Part shown: piece by piece, positions 1 to 12,300 of the stretch
How positions within the stretch are numbered: the first letter of the stretch is position 1
How the letters are laid out: the number at the start of each line of letters is the position of its first letter
Assembly (NCBI RefSeq): GCF_037975245.1
Contig: NC_092569.1
Location: 16,538,001 to 16,602,000 of the forward strand
From: Apostichopus japonicus
Lineage: Eukaryota; Echinodermata; Holothuroidea; Aspidochirotida; Stichopodidae
DNA length: 64,000 nt
Reading direction: 5' to 3'
Notes under the pieces: model-generated
What the model was told of the DNA's origin: nothing
Database searches by the model: none
What the model saw: only the letters and a program-made list of their open reading frames with translations
Program-made: the position numbers and the translations under genes

Positions 1-54
1 ATCTGCAGTCAGTCAATGCAAGTCAGTGCAAGTTTCGAAGAACTAGATAGGATC
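1..54. repeat. Left fragment of the unit-junction repeat, split by the P-like transposon
   Basis: This short stretch matches 29548-29600 almost base for base (ctgcagtcagtcaatgcaag and onward) and is related to 16930-16985 and 57884-57940. The match stops at position 54, where the transposon begins, and resumes at 3948. It is therefore the left half of a junction repeat that was interrupted by the insertion. Confidence 0.8.
47..54. repeat. 8-bp target site duplication, left copy
   Basis: The bases ATAGGATC directly precede the left terminal inverted repeat and recur at 3948-3955 directly after the right one. The undisturbed paralogous locus has a single copy at 29593-29600, which shows that the second copy arose on insertion. 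Confidence 0.92.
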
Positions 55-85
55 CAGAGCCGTATATAGAGAGAGTTTGGCCAAC
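55..85 (+). repeat. Left terminal inverted repeat of the P-like transposon
   Basis: The 31 bases are the exact reverse complement of 3917-3947. The identity stops immediately inside (ctggcg on the left against catgta on the right). Confidence 0.92.
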
Positions 86-1268
86 TGGCGATTTGTGACG
101 TCACACGCAAACCATGGGCATCAAAATAGGTCCAGTTGTCGTTACCAGTTGCGCGAAACACGAAAAACACCACACACAAACACAATAGCATAGCAGCTGA
201 ACCCATTACGAATAAACGAAGCGACTCAGATTTTGGCAGGCATACGGGGAGCGAAATGCTTAACAGGTAAGTAATTAGAGTAATCGTAAGGTAATGACAT
301 TTATGTTTATCTTCACACCGCAAATTAATATAAAACTAGCTGAAAACCTGTCATTACACTTGTTGATTTAACACCTCATAGTCATAGTACAAACGAAAAG
401 CACACATCACACAGTCCCGGCTAGGCTACATCACAGACGCACGACTATGCTTTAGGCCTACAGTAATAGATCCTTCAATTGAATAGTGTAGGCATTTACT
501 TAAAATGGCAATTAATGTGAGTGGGAATTAGTGTGAATGGGTTTAAGAATGCTTTGGATGAGTACATTATGCAATATAATCGGGTATGCCTTTTGGGTCT
601 TCGGTTTTATTTCTCTCATATTCAGTAGGGTTCTTGATGGGGACTTGAGTGTCCCTTCTGATCCTTTCTTCTACTTAACTAAACTATATACTTGAGTGTA
701 AGAGTGAGCAATAGTTGAGAGTCTGTGGGAAAACCTAAGACTGATATTGTGGTGTTAATTTCTCAGGAATGTAGTACTAGGCTATGGTAGGTGTAATAGA
801 TTAAATGGGTCTGTCGAGAAAAATACCCCGCAACAACTGGATACTGGTGAATGTTGTAGCTTATGTATTTTCCAAAAACATATACCATACGCTCATGTCC
901 TTAATAAGGTTACATGGATCAGACTGACATATTATGCCTACTTGTCAGTTCTGTCAACTAAGCACAAGGCTGATGAAATCATTCAGTTTGTTATTATGCA
1001 GACAGCAATGGCCATAATTATAATTATTAAATTGTTACTTATTCTTCATACTGCCATTACTGGCCTAACCTGAACAGTGATGTATTAAAATGCAAGAAGT
1101 CTTTAAGCTTTTCATTTAAGAACCGTTTCAGCCTGTCCTCTTTCAAACATATGATTGGCAGGTTTCCACGTTACATAGCTTATCAAAAAGTAGCTGTTCT
1201 GTAAAGCAAGAAAATCACACATATGCATGCACACAAACACACCCATATAACAGTTTCTGAATATCTTT

Positions 1269-1709
1269 TCAGCTGCCCAAAGGTACTGGATCGCAAGCTC
1301 TGTTGGGAATTAAACAACCCTCATTGTAGTCTTTTATTATGGTCGGCTTATCTGGAACCAGCAATGTGATGTGGATTTGACAGTACCTAGACAAAGTTTG
1401 TCTGACAAGCACTTTAAAAGCTGCTTTGTGTTGAAATGGGTTCACTTTGCTCAAGGCCATGACAGGATGACGACTCGACATCAGGTTGAACCATCTGTTG
1501 CAGAGCTCTATAAACCAGGCAGTTGTTAAAACATCCATTGGGTGACCCTCACAGTCTACCAGGCACCGCATCACAGAAGCAAAATGAAGTGTGTGTGATA
1601 CCTTCATCTTACGAGAGCGGGATGGTGTACGTGTGGCCTCTGTCAATTTGGGAGATAGCTTCAAGTCTTTGTTTTCTTGAAAGCTGAGAAGATCTTTCAG
1701 TGGTTTCAC
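1269..1709 (-). pseudogene. P-element/THAP9-like transposase fragment
   Basis: An open frame of 146 codons. Its middle part (RKMKVSHTLHFASVMRCL, then WFIELCNRWFNLMSSRHP) resembles the region of P-element/THAP9-family transposases that carries a K(M)KV-LA-Q-(F/L)S-SVA-like segment followed by a Phe/Trp-rich helix with (D/N)R(L/W)FD-(M/L)NSR. This is recognition by memory, not by alignment. The frame ends with no visible continuation. A second frame upstream in the sense direction (1732-1980) has no recognised motif. The N-terminal THAP domain and the RNase H-like catalytic residues were not found, so I call a remnant that may be one exon of a once-spliced gene. Confidence 0.6.
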
Positions 1710-2176
1710 ACTGACCTCTGTACTTGACGATTCATGTGTATTTGCCAGCTGAGAAGGAAGCCAGATTTAAGTGCATTAACCAATGCTGACTTTTTTTTGG
1801 ACATTTGGTACATCTGCAAGGAGGTGCAGGAAGTGGTTGGAGTTGCATGGATGTGGAATCTTGTTGATAGTCTGTCAGTCTTATCCACAGATTATCCCAA
1901 AGCTTCTCCACATTGCCACATTCAGAACTTATTACATTGAAAACTTGAAAATTGCAGGAATCTAACCAAGCACCCATCAAGGGAGTTTGTTTGTATAATT
2001 ATTGAAAGCTGTGACATTCTGATGTGACAGATTAATGTGAAATATAGGGCAGTAGATTACCTTGTAAATGAACCTTGTTATTTGTTTGATTGTATCTAAT
2101 GTTTGCAAATTTATAGTTGCATGCTACCAATTGAAACATAATTCTTTCTCTATAAATGGGATATAAATACTTCTCC

Positions 2177-2542
2177 TTAAAGGGTGTGAAGACTCCCGCA
2201 CAAAGAAACGTCCAATGCCGGTAATCTGACCTAGTTTCGAATGAGGTGTAACAGAAGTGTTAGACACCACCATTGATCCCAGAAAATACACACACAGCTT
2301 GCTACCGTCGGTAAATAGACATTAGTGTACAGTCAATACATACATCATGGTCAATACCCACAACACAGTGCACATAGCAGCGTGGACATCTCAGGTCTAG
2401 ATAAAAGATAACAATTAATAAGGTATCAGGTTTCATTACTGTCTGCATTTTGTAGCGACAAGAAGAAAACTTCACTTGCAACGGAAAGTAAACTTTTTCA
2501 GAGCGCGGCACGCGGTTTGGGGCGAGTCTTCAATGCCTTTAA
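2177..2542. mobile_element. Miniature inverted-repeat element with TTAA ends, copy 1 (inside the P-like transposon)
   Basis: The element proper (2181-2538) starts AGGGTGTGAAGACTC and ends GAGTCTTCAATGCCT, an imperfect terminal inverted repeat of about 15-20 bp, and is flanked by TTAA on both sides. A second copy is at 31935-32306, so the unit is mobile. It has no coding capacity. TTAA duplication suggests mobilisation by a piggyBac-like or other TTAA-specific transposase. A stretch near 2222-2245 (ctgacctagtttcgaatgag) vaguely resembles a tRNA B-box, but no polymerase III promoter is convincing. Confidence 0.75.
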
Positions 2543-2879
2543 ATATACTGCGTCGGTTGTTGTCACTTGATCATTTGCTTGTGTGTGAGCAAAACAGCCT
2601 AAATAATATGTAAAAAATAATACAAACATTCAAATTGCCAGATATTTACTTGCTCAAAATTATTATCCAATCATGATTTGATGCTATCCTTGAGTCCATT
2701 ATTCAGATGATGAGGCAGATTCCTTTCAACTCTCCATGATGAAGGTAAAACCTTATATCTTAACCAACTGCCACTGAGTGTCCATTTGAAAGTTTCAAAC
2801 ACACAAGTGCATTGATTAAAACAAAGACTTTATTGCTGTGGTTGCAGGAACTGGATTTCAGTCTAATAGTCACTCACTA

Positions 2880-3430
2880 GGTTCGTCTTTAACACAGTCT
2901 GCTAACTTGGCATAACTTATGCTAGGCTACCAGTACCATAATTAGCCTTGGCCTAGTGATCTTTGAAATGTAGCCTAGGCCCATGCTACTTTTGTAAATG
3001 ATAGTTGACTGCATTCAAATTAAACCAAGGCCTAGGCTATACTTTTGAGGAAGAAAAAATTAGGCTGAATTCATGTTAGCCTAAATAGGCTAGGCCAATG
3101 CTGACGAACATTTCAAACCAAGACCATTTAACCAATATTAACAAAGTAGCCAATGAATATAGACCTAGCCTTACTAGTTTAGGCCTAGGCTACTTTGTTT
3201 TCCTTAGGCCTAGTTTAATTGGGCCTTATACTGTGCCATATTATGTAATGTCCTATAACAGTTGTAGTAATAGCAAGAATGGTCCAGGCCTAACTAAGCC
3301 CAGACCTAACTTATGCTTCGGGCTTAACTTAGGATTAGGGCTTTACGTTAATCCTGGCCCACCCTTTCACATTAAACTAAAAGTTATACATTTTAGGCTA
3401 GGCATAACCCAGGCATACAATAACTAGGAA
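2880..3430. repeat. TAGGCCTAGGC-rich low-complexity stretch
   Basis: The motif family TAGGC / GGCCTAGGC / AGGCCTAG recurs many times on both strands (for example near 2935, 2970, 3035, 3092, 3182, 3208, 3400). The motif is partly self-complementary. I see no gene here. The open frame at 3098-3427 on the plus strand has biased content that follows from the repeat. Confidence 0.6.
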
Positions 3431-3916
3431 TTAGGATAGCTATATGTGCGACTGAAACTGTCGTGCATATGATTAGGAGAGCTGGCATAATAAAATAGAA
3501 TTTGTGGATCGTAAAACGAGAGAGAATAGCCATAATGTAATTACAAATTTAAAAACCAGTCGGAACGTAAAATTCTCGCATTGCTTGTACATTACTCGTA
3601 TTACAGTACTACTACTAGGGCTACGGCGGCCTAGGCTACACAGATTTTTTTCATTAGATCTCCATCTTGTTCTTTCTACTTCCCAAAATTTTTCTTCTTT
3701 CATGGTCAGTCGGAAAAGCAAACAACAAAATCCATGTCCTGACCGATTGCAGCATCCCCAGCACCATTTCTTTCATAATTTCGTACTTTTTCGTGTACAC
3801 AAACGAACGTCTATACACTGTGAGTATGCCTGTCGCCTGCTATAATTTTCAAGTGGACCTATTTTACCACCCTGTGTGGGCGTTGTCCCTCTCGACCAAT
3901 CCAAATCGGTTACATG

Positions 3917-3947
3917 GTTGGCCAAACTCTCTCTATATACGGCTCTG
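3917..3947 (-). repeat. Right terminal inverted repeat of the P-like transposon
   Basis: Exact inverted partner of 55-85, ending CTCTG directly before the right ATAGGATC duplication. Confidence 0.92.
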
Positions 3948-3955
3948 ATAGGATC
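3948..3955. repeat. 8-bp target site duplication, right copy
   Basis: ATAGGATC, identical to 47-54. The junction repeat resumes from here (gatataatagcgccctctat). Confidence 0.92.
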
Positions 3956-4602
3956 GATATAATAGCGCCCTCTATTAATTCTGGGCGCGGCTGGAGAGCT
4001 CCATTGAATTCTCAAATACTTATTGCATTCGATACTTTGCAGCTCTAATTATTTGAGGGCGCTCATTTCAAACAGTGATATTCTTACCGCGATACTAGGT
4101 GCATTTTTTTTTATATTATATTGGTAATTGTATTGTTGCAAAGGTAATTATAAAACGAAAGACTACTCAATATCCATTTGAGTCTGTACAAATAAACATT
4201 AACAACAGCGATGGAAATATGGTTTGAATTTAATATTAAATGTAATACACAAATTTAAAAATATGAAAGTAAATCAATTGGCAAATGGCGGAAAGTAGTC
4301 GCGTTGCGGCGCATATAAAGCATTGAATGGTTAAAACCATTTGGTATGATGAATTACTTTCAATTAGTTTTGTTTTAAGCTAAATATAAGAACTAAGCTA
4401 CTTGGGATTATAGAGCTAAACTAAAACGGTATTTAATACTCGTAAATTTGTCTACTGTTTTGTCTGATGTTATGACTATTAAACAATCTTATAAAAATGA
4501 AGGTCGAGTGACAATATGACATTGTTTAATTGGAGGGGTAGGGTAGGATGCAGGTAACCCTCCTCCTTACTATGGCTATTGTAATCGACAGTGGGAAGCA
4601 AG

Positions 4603-4619
4603 CCCCCCCCCCCCCCCCC
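4603..4619 (+). repeat. Homopolymer C run
   Basis: Seventeen consecutive C. The aligned place downstream of FReD-C (about 30250-30258) has only a short interrupted C stretch, so the tract expanded in this copy or shrank in the other. Confidence 0.85.
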
Positions 4620-5846
4620 GTCTCCGCCTTTGCTACACCTACGGATGAACTCAAAAGCAATTTGCTGGATCGCTCTGGTTTATCCATTGAATTAGCAAAC
4701 AAGACCTCCAGATAATCAAATGATGGGACTTCTAGTCAACTATCTATTTGTAAACCTTAAAGTATCTTTTACAAATATTGCATATTCACGAAATCCCTAC
4801 CCTCCAAATTTAAGAGATGTATTGAATTGCCATCTGGGAACGCAACGCTAAATAATAAATTAAAAGATTCCCCCAGTGACTTGGATAGTGACTTGCATGG
4901 GACAGTGGTGAATCAAGGATTCCACAAAGGAAGGATTGTTGCCCTGGTGTCATTAAAGCCGTCTCCTATTCAGGGATTTGGTTGTTTTTTAACAATCAAA
5001 GAATGAATAATTCAGACACCAGAGAGTGCATTCTGATACATATTTAGACAATAAATTAAATAAATACAAATAGTGCTAAATGCCAGTTTTTGCTAACAAA
5101 TATTTCGTGTGATTTTGAAAAAAAGGTGGGTGTACAGCCGTATAGAAGTAACTCAATTCTTCTCCAACTGAATGAGGAAAGTACCCCGAATGATACCTTT
5201 ACATCGACTGACCATCTAAGGTAGAGATGGGGAGGGGGCATGGTCTATGTGAGCGAGGATTATAAAGTACGCTCCTACCTAGGTTTTAACACGTGATATT
5301 TCTGCTCTTCTTGTGACCTGAAACTCCGAAATAGTTGGGTCTGCTTCAAATAATTTCCCTTTTGTCTTACACACATACTAACTGTTAAACTACTGTTTCA
5401 ATAGATAACACTATACACTTTTACTGGTAACTATAGCAAGTTGGCTATACATGGCACGGAATTTTTCTATTCTCAAATAAAAATGTTTAGCCGCGACGAA
5501 GCCGACAGTTTGTTCATTAAATCCTCTGAATCGACACAATTTCCTCAACTATGTTCGATTCGGTAATGTACTCTAAAATGCAATAATCCAGAAACAAGCA
5601 AAGATAAACAAGATTTAGTATTTAATATTGAATGATATCTTCATTTCGATGTAGTTTTGTCAAATTTATTAATGCTCTGGCGGATGGTTATCTATCTATT
5701 ACGATTTATAGTAACACTTTATATGATCAAGGGTTTACTACGACTAACTGTTAAGTACTGTGTTAACAGTTATATTGACAAAAACCTTAAAGAGATCATG
5801 AATATGTTCACAGGTTTATCAAAGTGACTATACATTTCAATAAATA

Positions 5847-5865
5847 GGGGAGGGGGGGGGGGGGG
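5847..5865 (+). repeat. G-rich run beyond the FReD-A 3' end
   Basis: GGGG-A-G(14) lies about 125 bp past the putative polyadenylation signal of FReD-A on the template strand. The same arrangement occurs past FReD-C (32346-32363), followed in both by caagctgctttcaattaaag. Confidence 0.8.
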
Positions 5866-5988
5866 AACAAGCTGCTTTCAATTAAAGGTGCTAACATTAT
5901 TATCTTCGTAATTGACTTTCTGCTGTTTAAAAATTCAACGCAATCATTGGACAAAAGATGTTATCTCAGGGTGGATAATTCCTTGAAA

Positions 5989-5994
5989 TTTATT
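5989..5994 (-). promoter_or_regulatory. Putative polyadenylation signal of FReD-A
   Basis: AATAAA on the minus strand, 151-156 nt beyond the stop codon. The hexamer is at the matching place beyond FReD-C (32483-32488) although the surrounding bases have diverged, which supports use. No transcript evidence is available. Confidence 0.45.
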
Positions 5995-6144
5995 CTTCTT
6001 CAGTATTCGTCATTTGCAAATATTGTATAGATTAAGATTATAGTTCTGAGTCAAGTGAAATTATTCGTTCACTGTGTTCTAAAGTTGTAAGTTTATATTT
6101 CCAGAGGACCTCATTGATTGATGATGCTGTCTGCGGCTGATGTA

Positions 6145-6395
6145 TTATACTGGACGTATCTTCATTTCTGCGTATTTTATGTGATATTTATTTCCTGGAA
6201 GATTATTCCAAAATATGCTTTTGTAAGTAGTACTTCCTGCTGAGTGAAGTCCGTTTAGATTGACATAATAATTATTAGACTTGTACCACCACGCTGCATG
6301 ATAATTCTGGGCCAGGTTTAAACTACTATGAAGGTCGTTGTCACTGTTGAATGTCGTAAATGACTGGTTCCTGTAGAATGCCATGCTATCATACA
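6145..6395 (-). CDS. FReD-A exon 5: calcium site and ligand-pocket half
   Basis: The acceptor is ttttctttttcacag, and the exon runs from a split Val codon to TAA. It encodes FNSDNDLHSS (first calcium-loop Asp replaced by Asn), then AQNYHAAWWYKSNNYYV before NLNG. The stretch between WWY and NLNG is 7 residues (KSNNYYV). Neither of the two cysteines seen here in B, D and E is present. The Gly of the usual GAWW is Ala. Confidence 0.88.
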
Positions 6396-9300
6396 CTGTG
6401 AAAAAGAAAACCCGAAATGGAGATAAAATGCATGATCATATTTACAATATATTTAAGTTATTTAAATACGGCATAAATTAAGAGAAGGTTCATAGTAGAA
6501 TATATATAAGATAATAATGTGAGATATTAACACTGTCATATTAAAGAAACATTCTCTTTAAATTTGTATTTATTTCTAAATAAATATTGTTTACACCGCT
6601 TTGAAGGAATTATTAGTCCCTTTAGATAAAAACTGAATTGAAATTGATTGCTTTATTGTATTTTTGTGTTTTTCCCAACATTGTTAGTACACCACGATAC
6701 ATTTTTACTGCAAACTGACCATCTCTTTACGATAACACTGGAACCCTATCTAACGCCAGTTGATACATACAACAAAATGGCTTAAATTAAACCAGTTTGT
6801 TGTCAGTATCCAACTTTCACATCACACCTTGTGGACTCATTTTTACTTCATGATACACACTATATCTATTTCAAGTAATATATCATTGCTACGACAATGG
6901 TACCGGTATGTTGGAATCGTAAAAAAAAAAAAAAAAAATCAATAATTATTATGGAGAACATTATTTTTTCATCAATGGTTTTATTTACCAAATTATTGGA
7001 TTATTGTTTAAGGAGTCTATACAGATTTCTACTCTGTTATTATTCTCTTTTCGTTCTGTTTCCAGTTGAACGGAGGTGATGTATTTAGGGAGGATAACGA
7101 AATATGATGGATCATGGGGAGATAAAAGGGAAGTTGGAATAGGTTTGTTGTTATCAATTACAAGTCCTTCTGTCACTGTATGTATATGTATCAACCTGTG
7201 TTCATTTTTGGAGCGCATTCATCATGATTCAAACACAATTGCAGCTGACCAGCTTTCTTCCGATTTGATGACAAACAGTGCACTATTTGAAGCAACATAG
7301 AGTCAGTAATTGACTATGACCGTTGGCTGTCTATGCTTGAGCTCCCAATGTTATCGATTATCACACATAAGTATACTTTAATAAATTTCATATTCGAACA
7401 CAATAAATAAACCAAGTGTAATTAAGATTTATGGATATATTAAAAACAGTATGTTCAGTCTGACAGCGTTGACGTGTTGGATTCTTCCGGTGTTTTTTTA
7501 TAACAACAGAAGTAGAGTATAACGGCCATTGCCCGGGAGGTTTGCAGTGTATCGTTGCAGATTTATGCAATGTTATAGTAAACATGTAAATGAGATCATA
7601 ATTATAGATATAGTTTTTGAGCTGATCATTTCTAAAACGTCTGCGTATATGCTACATATTTTATGAATGATTACAATCAGCTAATGAACTGACAAACTAA
7701 TTACATGGGTTCATTTGACGACAAATGTTAGAAAGGGAGGTAATGGATCAAGGTAGTTCATAATTTCCTTGCTAATATTCAGTCCTTTGTAAGGTATTGA
7801 TGGTGACAAGCAAAATCCGCGAGGTTTCATATATACGTACCTGTTGTGCTGGAGCTATCGTATTCTCCAAGGCCAACTAAACGATATTTAGTCCCTTCAT
7901 CGCTGATCCTAAACAGGTCGTACTTCGCAAAATAGGGATCTCCATTCTCGTTGTTTAAATCAATGCGAAGCATGTAATCCTTTTGGTTAGTTAAGAGTGA
8001 TATTTTATCGTTGCCAAGCCAAAATTCCCTTTTCAGGAAACCAAAGCCATCTCGGTAATCATCCCAGTCTCTGTAAAATTCTACGGAACCGTCGACCCGG
8101 CGTTGGAAGACCTGGTTTAGTTTCAAAACAAAAAAATGTCATATTTGGTTTGAAAATAATGAACAATTTGTACGATGTTTGTTTGATGTGTATGACGTAT
8201 CAGTGTGGGTAGTGTTTCATGGTTCGTCTTACGTTGAACAGATACGGTAGCCTGTGCACCATTATTCTTTTACTAACAGAATACATTGGTATCATATCAT
8301 TTTTTGCCCATATTGCAGTAATATGGCTGTAGAAACATTTGAAGGTAGCGAAAAACTGTCTCGCTTTAAGAGAAAAAAATCATACTTAGGATTATCAAGG
8401 GTTACTCGTGAAGTTAAGCGTTATTAGAAATACATATCTAAGACGGTAAATTTGAAACTAAGTAACGTTTTCCTGAAAATTATATCAAACTAAAAGATAC
8501 GAATAAGGAATGCATGCCAACGAATCAGCCCCTGTAACACACATACTCTGTATCAAGGAATCGCTTTTGACTGAATCAATAAAGTATAAAATATCAAAAT
8601 ACTGCAGCAGGCACGCTAAGTAGAAATGAATTAAGGCTAATATTATGTTATGTTCTTACCGTCCAGCCTCCTCCGTCAATTGAGTTATTACAGTAAACTT
8701 GAAAAGGTTCATTGGCTCCATCTGGCTTAATCAGATAAATTCCAGATTCAGAGGGACTCCCTTCACATTGGTCGTAAACTTCTTTACAATCTCGAGGATA
8801 TTCTGGCTCTTGGTAGAAAAAGTAGGAGGAGTCTGAAGGAATGATTAAGAAAAACTTGTAAGAAATGGATGCGATCAATTTAAAGTGAACTACCGAACTC
8901 GCTGTTCAGTTTACTAAACTCTCGATTAAGGTGAAAATTACGGTTTGCAAAAAAATACCAAAAAATTTATCAAAATATTAAACAAAAATCTTCCATACAT
9001 TTTCCTGCTTGAAAGAACACCATGGAAGTAAAAATTGTAAAATCGTAAAAAGTAACAACAAATATACAAAATAATCTTAAATGAAGTAACAGAATAATAA
9101 AAACTGCTGATAATTCTTGTAACTATGTCTATTAATTCAAAACGACAAATGTTGGCCTCCTTTCCACCGCCGCGACAAACATTAAAAGGCTTCCATTATT
9201 TTTCTTAACTTTTCAGCCAGTGTTAAAAGCGTGTTGCTTTTCTATATTTAGATATGTTAGCTTTTTTTCACCAATTTACAAACACCAGAGTAGGACTTTC

Positions 9301-12300
9301 TGCGCAGAAATAATTATGACTTAATGTAGTAGGTTTTGGTTCATATATAATTACTACATAAAGAAACGTAAGTATAAACGATTAATAACCAAAAATATGT
9401 GAAGACCACAAAAGCAGAAATCACCATTATTGTCAATCGAGATCATTAATATGACTGATTTAATACGTTTCTGTAATAATTTTTATGATGATATTATTTT
9501 TAAAACGGTTCTGAACATTAAGTGAGATGAATACTATATATGTATTTATTCACCGATTGGTATCTCTATAATAATAGTTTTCTAAAGGCATGAAACCCAA
9601 ATTAAAAATGAAAATTAAGTTAAATTCATACCGAAATTTTAAATGAAGTATAATAATTTAAAAAATCCCGATCAATTCTAGTAGCTATGTACGATTTAAG
9701 ATTAATCGACAAATGTTAGCCTTGTTTAGACCATCGCTAGAAACGTTAAAAGGCTCTTAGTTTTTTTTTAACTATAAGTTTCCAGTCATCTATAAAAGCG
9801 GGTTATTTTTCGTTTTACAGTATTTTTTGTAACCAAATTAAATAATCCACAGTACGTCTTTATATGAAGAAAGCATTTGATAAATATTAACCAGTCGATG
9901 ATGATATAAGGTAGTAGGTATTGTGCACTTTTATTTACCACATCACGAAACAGAGGTATTACATCATATTAAACAAATGGATGTAAAAAAAAAACAGAAA
10001 CCACAATAATTGTCTATCAAAATCAATGATATAAATGACTAATAAAGTTAGATGACTCATATATATATATATATCGATGGGTACCTCTAAATTGAAGAAA
10101 AAGAAAGAAAACTTACATTTACACTTGAAATGTCCTTCTTTAGAACATGTATATTTTTGTTGTTGTAAAAGATTGATGTAAAAGTTCCTTGAAAAGAAGA
10201 TTGAATAAGAATGATAAATTTCTCTTACCTACAGTGCTTCTTTTGTTCCTCCCAGAATTTTCCCGTTCAACATTCTACAATGGAGATATGAAAATTGAAA
10301 TATAAATTCAACGAAGTCACTAAAAGGACATTCCGATAGGCGTGAAGGACTCGTTTGTATAGGGTACTTACCGCCGAAATCAATTCAGTTCCAAAGCATT
10401 TTTAAGTCGCTGCTAATCTTTGGTTTAATTTAATTAGTCTCATTCATAAACAAAATGTTTACTATTACTTTGTAGTAATACCGTAATGACGTACTTTTGA
10501 CCAGACATATCAGACGTTTATCTTAAACACTATATCCCATTAAGGCGATGAGTGGTTCTTGTCATTTGTTTAAACTGTTATTAACAGATTTTGATACTCC
10601 ATCGCTATGTCGTCGATGTCATGCCAATGAAAACATGCTCTAGGAACGCGGAAGTGAAAAATGTATTCTTTCTTTTTATGTACAAAAATGAGTCCCTCGG
10701 TAGAATAAATAAATTTTAGTAGTGCGTGTCCCGATTAGATATTTACAATTTTGTTAAATTTTGTTGTTTGGTCTATTTACAGAGTTCAACAAGCCGAAGC
10801 AACTTTATTGTCTCCTTGGTATGTTGATCTGTGTTGATGGTAAGTTTAATTAATGAAATATATGACTAAAGTAATATAAAGTTATGGTTTAATATTATGT
10901 ACTGGTACTTGGTAGATTCACATCGAATATAATCAATTCACTATTTACAACAAGTGTTTGTGATTTATGAGTAGAATTTATGATTTTAAGGCATCATTCC
11001 ACAAGATCTAATATGAATATAAAGACCTTTTACGGTTTGAGCTCTGAGTCTCTGTAAAGTACCCCATGTCTTATAATTCACCTTCCATCAGATGAAATGT
11101 CAAATATGAATGTTTAAACTATATTTGTGCTATAATATTGAAAGACTAGATTCGGCAGCAAAGTGTCAAGAGCGTTAACATTTGTTAAAATTAATAATGT
11201 ATTGCTTTCCTAAGTAATTCACAGTAAGTTGTAGACTGACATTTAAGTATCAGGTTTATCCACTTTGATTTTCTTTCATCGATTCCTTAGTCAGGTTACT
11301 TGTTATTTTGAAAGATATAATTGAAAACACATTTGTCAAATGTATATTTTTCTTGACTCTTAGAAGGAGAATGCCCACCAAGAATATCAGCAATTAAAGG
11401 TTAAGAACTGATTACTGGTTAAAGCAACATTTAACATGACATGTACGTTATATTCGCTACCAAATTTCGTCCAACCGAATATCTAATACATATCCAATGA
11501 ATTGGGAAATAAATATTTATTTGAGAGAGATATTAATAGGCCATTATTATTAAACACGATACAGCGGTGACATGAAACATAGACTGATATATGATATATT
11601 ACTCAGTCTCCTGAAAATAAAATGTTTGATATTCATTCGTGATACGGGGACTTTGGCCAGACATACCCGAAGTTCATGTTTTAAACTTGATGAAATTAAG
11701 TCGAGATGTTTTCTTATCAACTATTAAACTGCTATGAAAAGAAAGCCTATCAAGATTACCTTGATGAGATGTCAAGGAAGGAACGAGCTCAAAACACAGG
11801 GGAGAACAAACTACAATGTCGATTGATATAAACAATGAGTCTCGAGATAGAATAAATACATTTCTATAATAGTGGGTATCCTGAGTAGATATTCACTATT
11901 GTAAAAATCGTTGCTTTGTTTATTTACACAATAAAAACAAGTCAATACAACTTTAATCGTTTTGCCTACTTTTGATCTGCTTAAGTCTTAATTGTTACTA
12001 ACGGAATATAAATTTGACGTTTGAAATTATTGGTTTATATATTCTTGCGATATAGATGATAAATCGTTGGAATCTTTCCCGCAACTTCAGTTTTTATGAT
12101 TAATGAGTATTTTGTTATTTAAGACATCATTTAACCATTTAATATTACTTACCTAATCCGTTCATAAGAAAGTGTTACTTTATCGATTGTTTCAAGGCAT
12201 TAAGTTATTGGTATTGCACTGAACCATGTATCTAGCAAGTCACCTTCTTTCATGAATTTTTGAAAATATATATTTAAATTGCCAAAAATGGATAATGGAA

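Larger units (their letters stand above)
55..3947. mobile_element. P-element-like DNA transposon with 31-bp perfect TIRs and 8-bp TSD
   Basis: The 3,893-bp segment is bounded by perfect 31-bp terminal inverted repeats starting CAGAGCCGTATATAGAGAGA and flanked by ATAGGATC on both sides. The homologous sequence around 29593-29601 lacks it, so an empty site is visible in the same window. An interior minus-strand frame (1269-1709) resembles the middle of P-element/THAP9-type transposases, and P elements make 8-bp duplications. I found no THAP zinc finger and no intact catalytic frame, so the copy looks defective. It carries a miniature element (2181-2538) and a TAGGCC-rich stretch. A hAT element would also give 8-bp duplications and a CA..G terminus, so the family call depends mainly on the protein remnant. 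Confidence 0.85.
3956..5988. other. Intergenic region downstream of FReD-A
   Basis: No gene was recognised. The stretch aligns by eye with 29601-32480 downstream of FReD-C (for example gacttgcatgggacagtggt near 4890 and 30531, and gccgcgacgaagccga near 5491 and 31215). It carries a 17-base C run (4603-4619) and a G-rich run (5847-5865). Open frames here are short and not conserved. Confidence 0.6.

Noticed and set aside
9-323. 104-codon minus-strand frame starting MRCEDKHKCH with a hydrophobic stretch
   Set aside because: It reads out through the transposon TIR (WPNSLYIRL) into the flanking junction repeat, so the open frame spans an insertion boundary by chance. It could at most be a decayed terminal exon of the transposase.
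2215-2260. tRNA-like B-box within the TTAA miniature element
   Set aside because: The match to GGTTCRANYCC is incomplete and I found no properly spaced A-box or terminator; the TTAA and inverted ends fit a DNA transposon better than a SINE.
3098-3427. 109-codon plus-strand open frame in the TAGGCC-rich stretch
   Set aside because: Its content follows from the degenerate TAGGCCTAG repeat, and it has no recognised motif or partner elsewhere in the window.
7388-7585. Minus-strand frame in intron 4 of FReD-A, with DNA similarity in C (33985-34110)
   Set aside because: The similarity is of the whole intron; the frame is shifted in C, so no coding constraint is visible.
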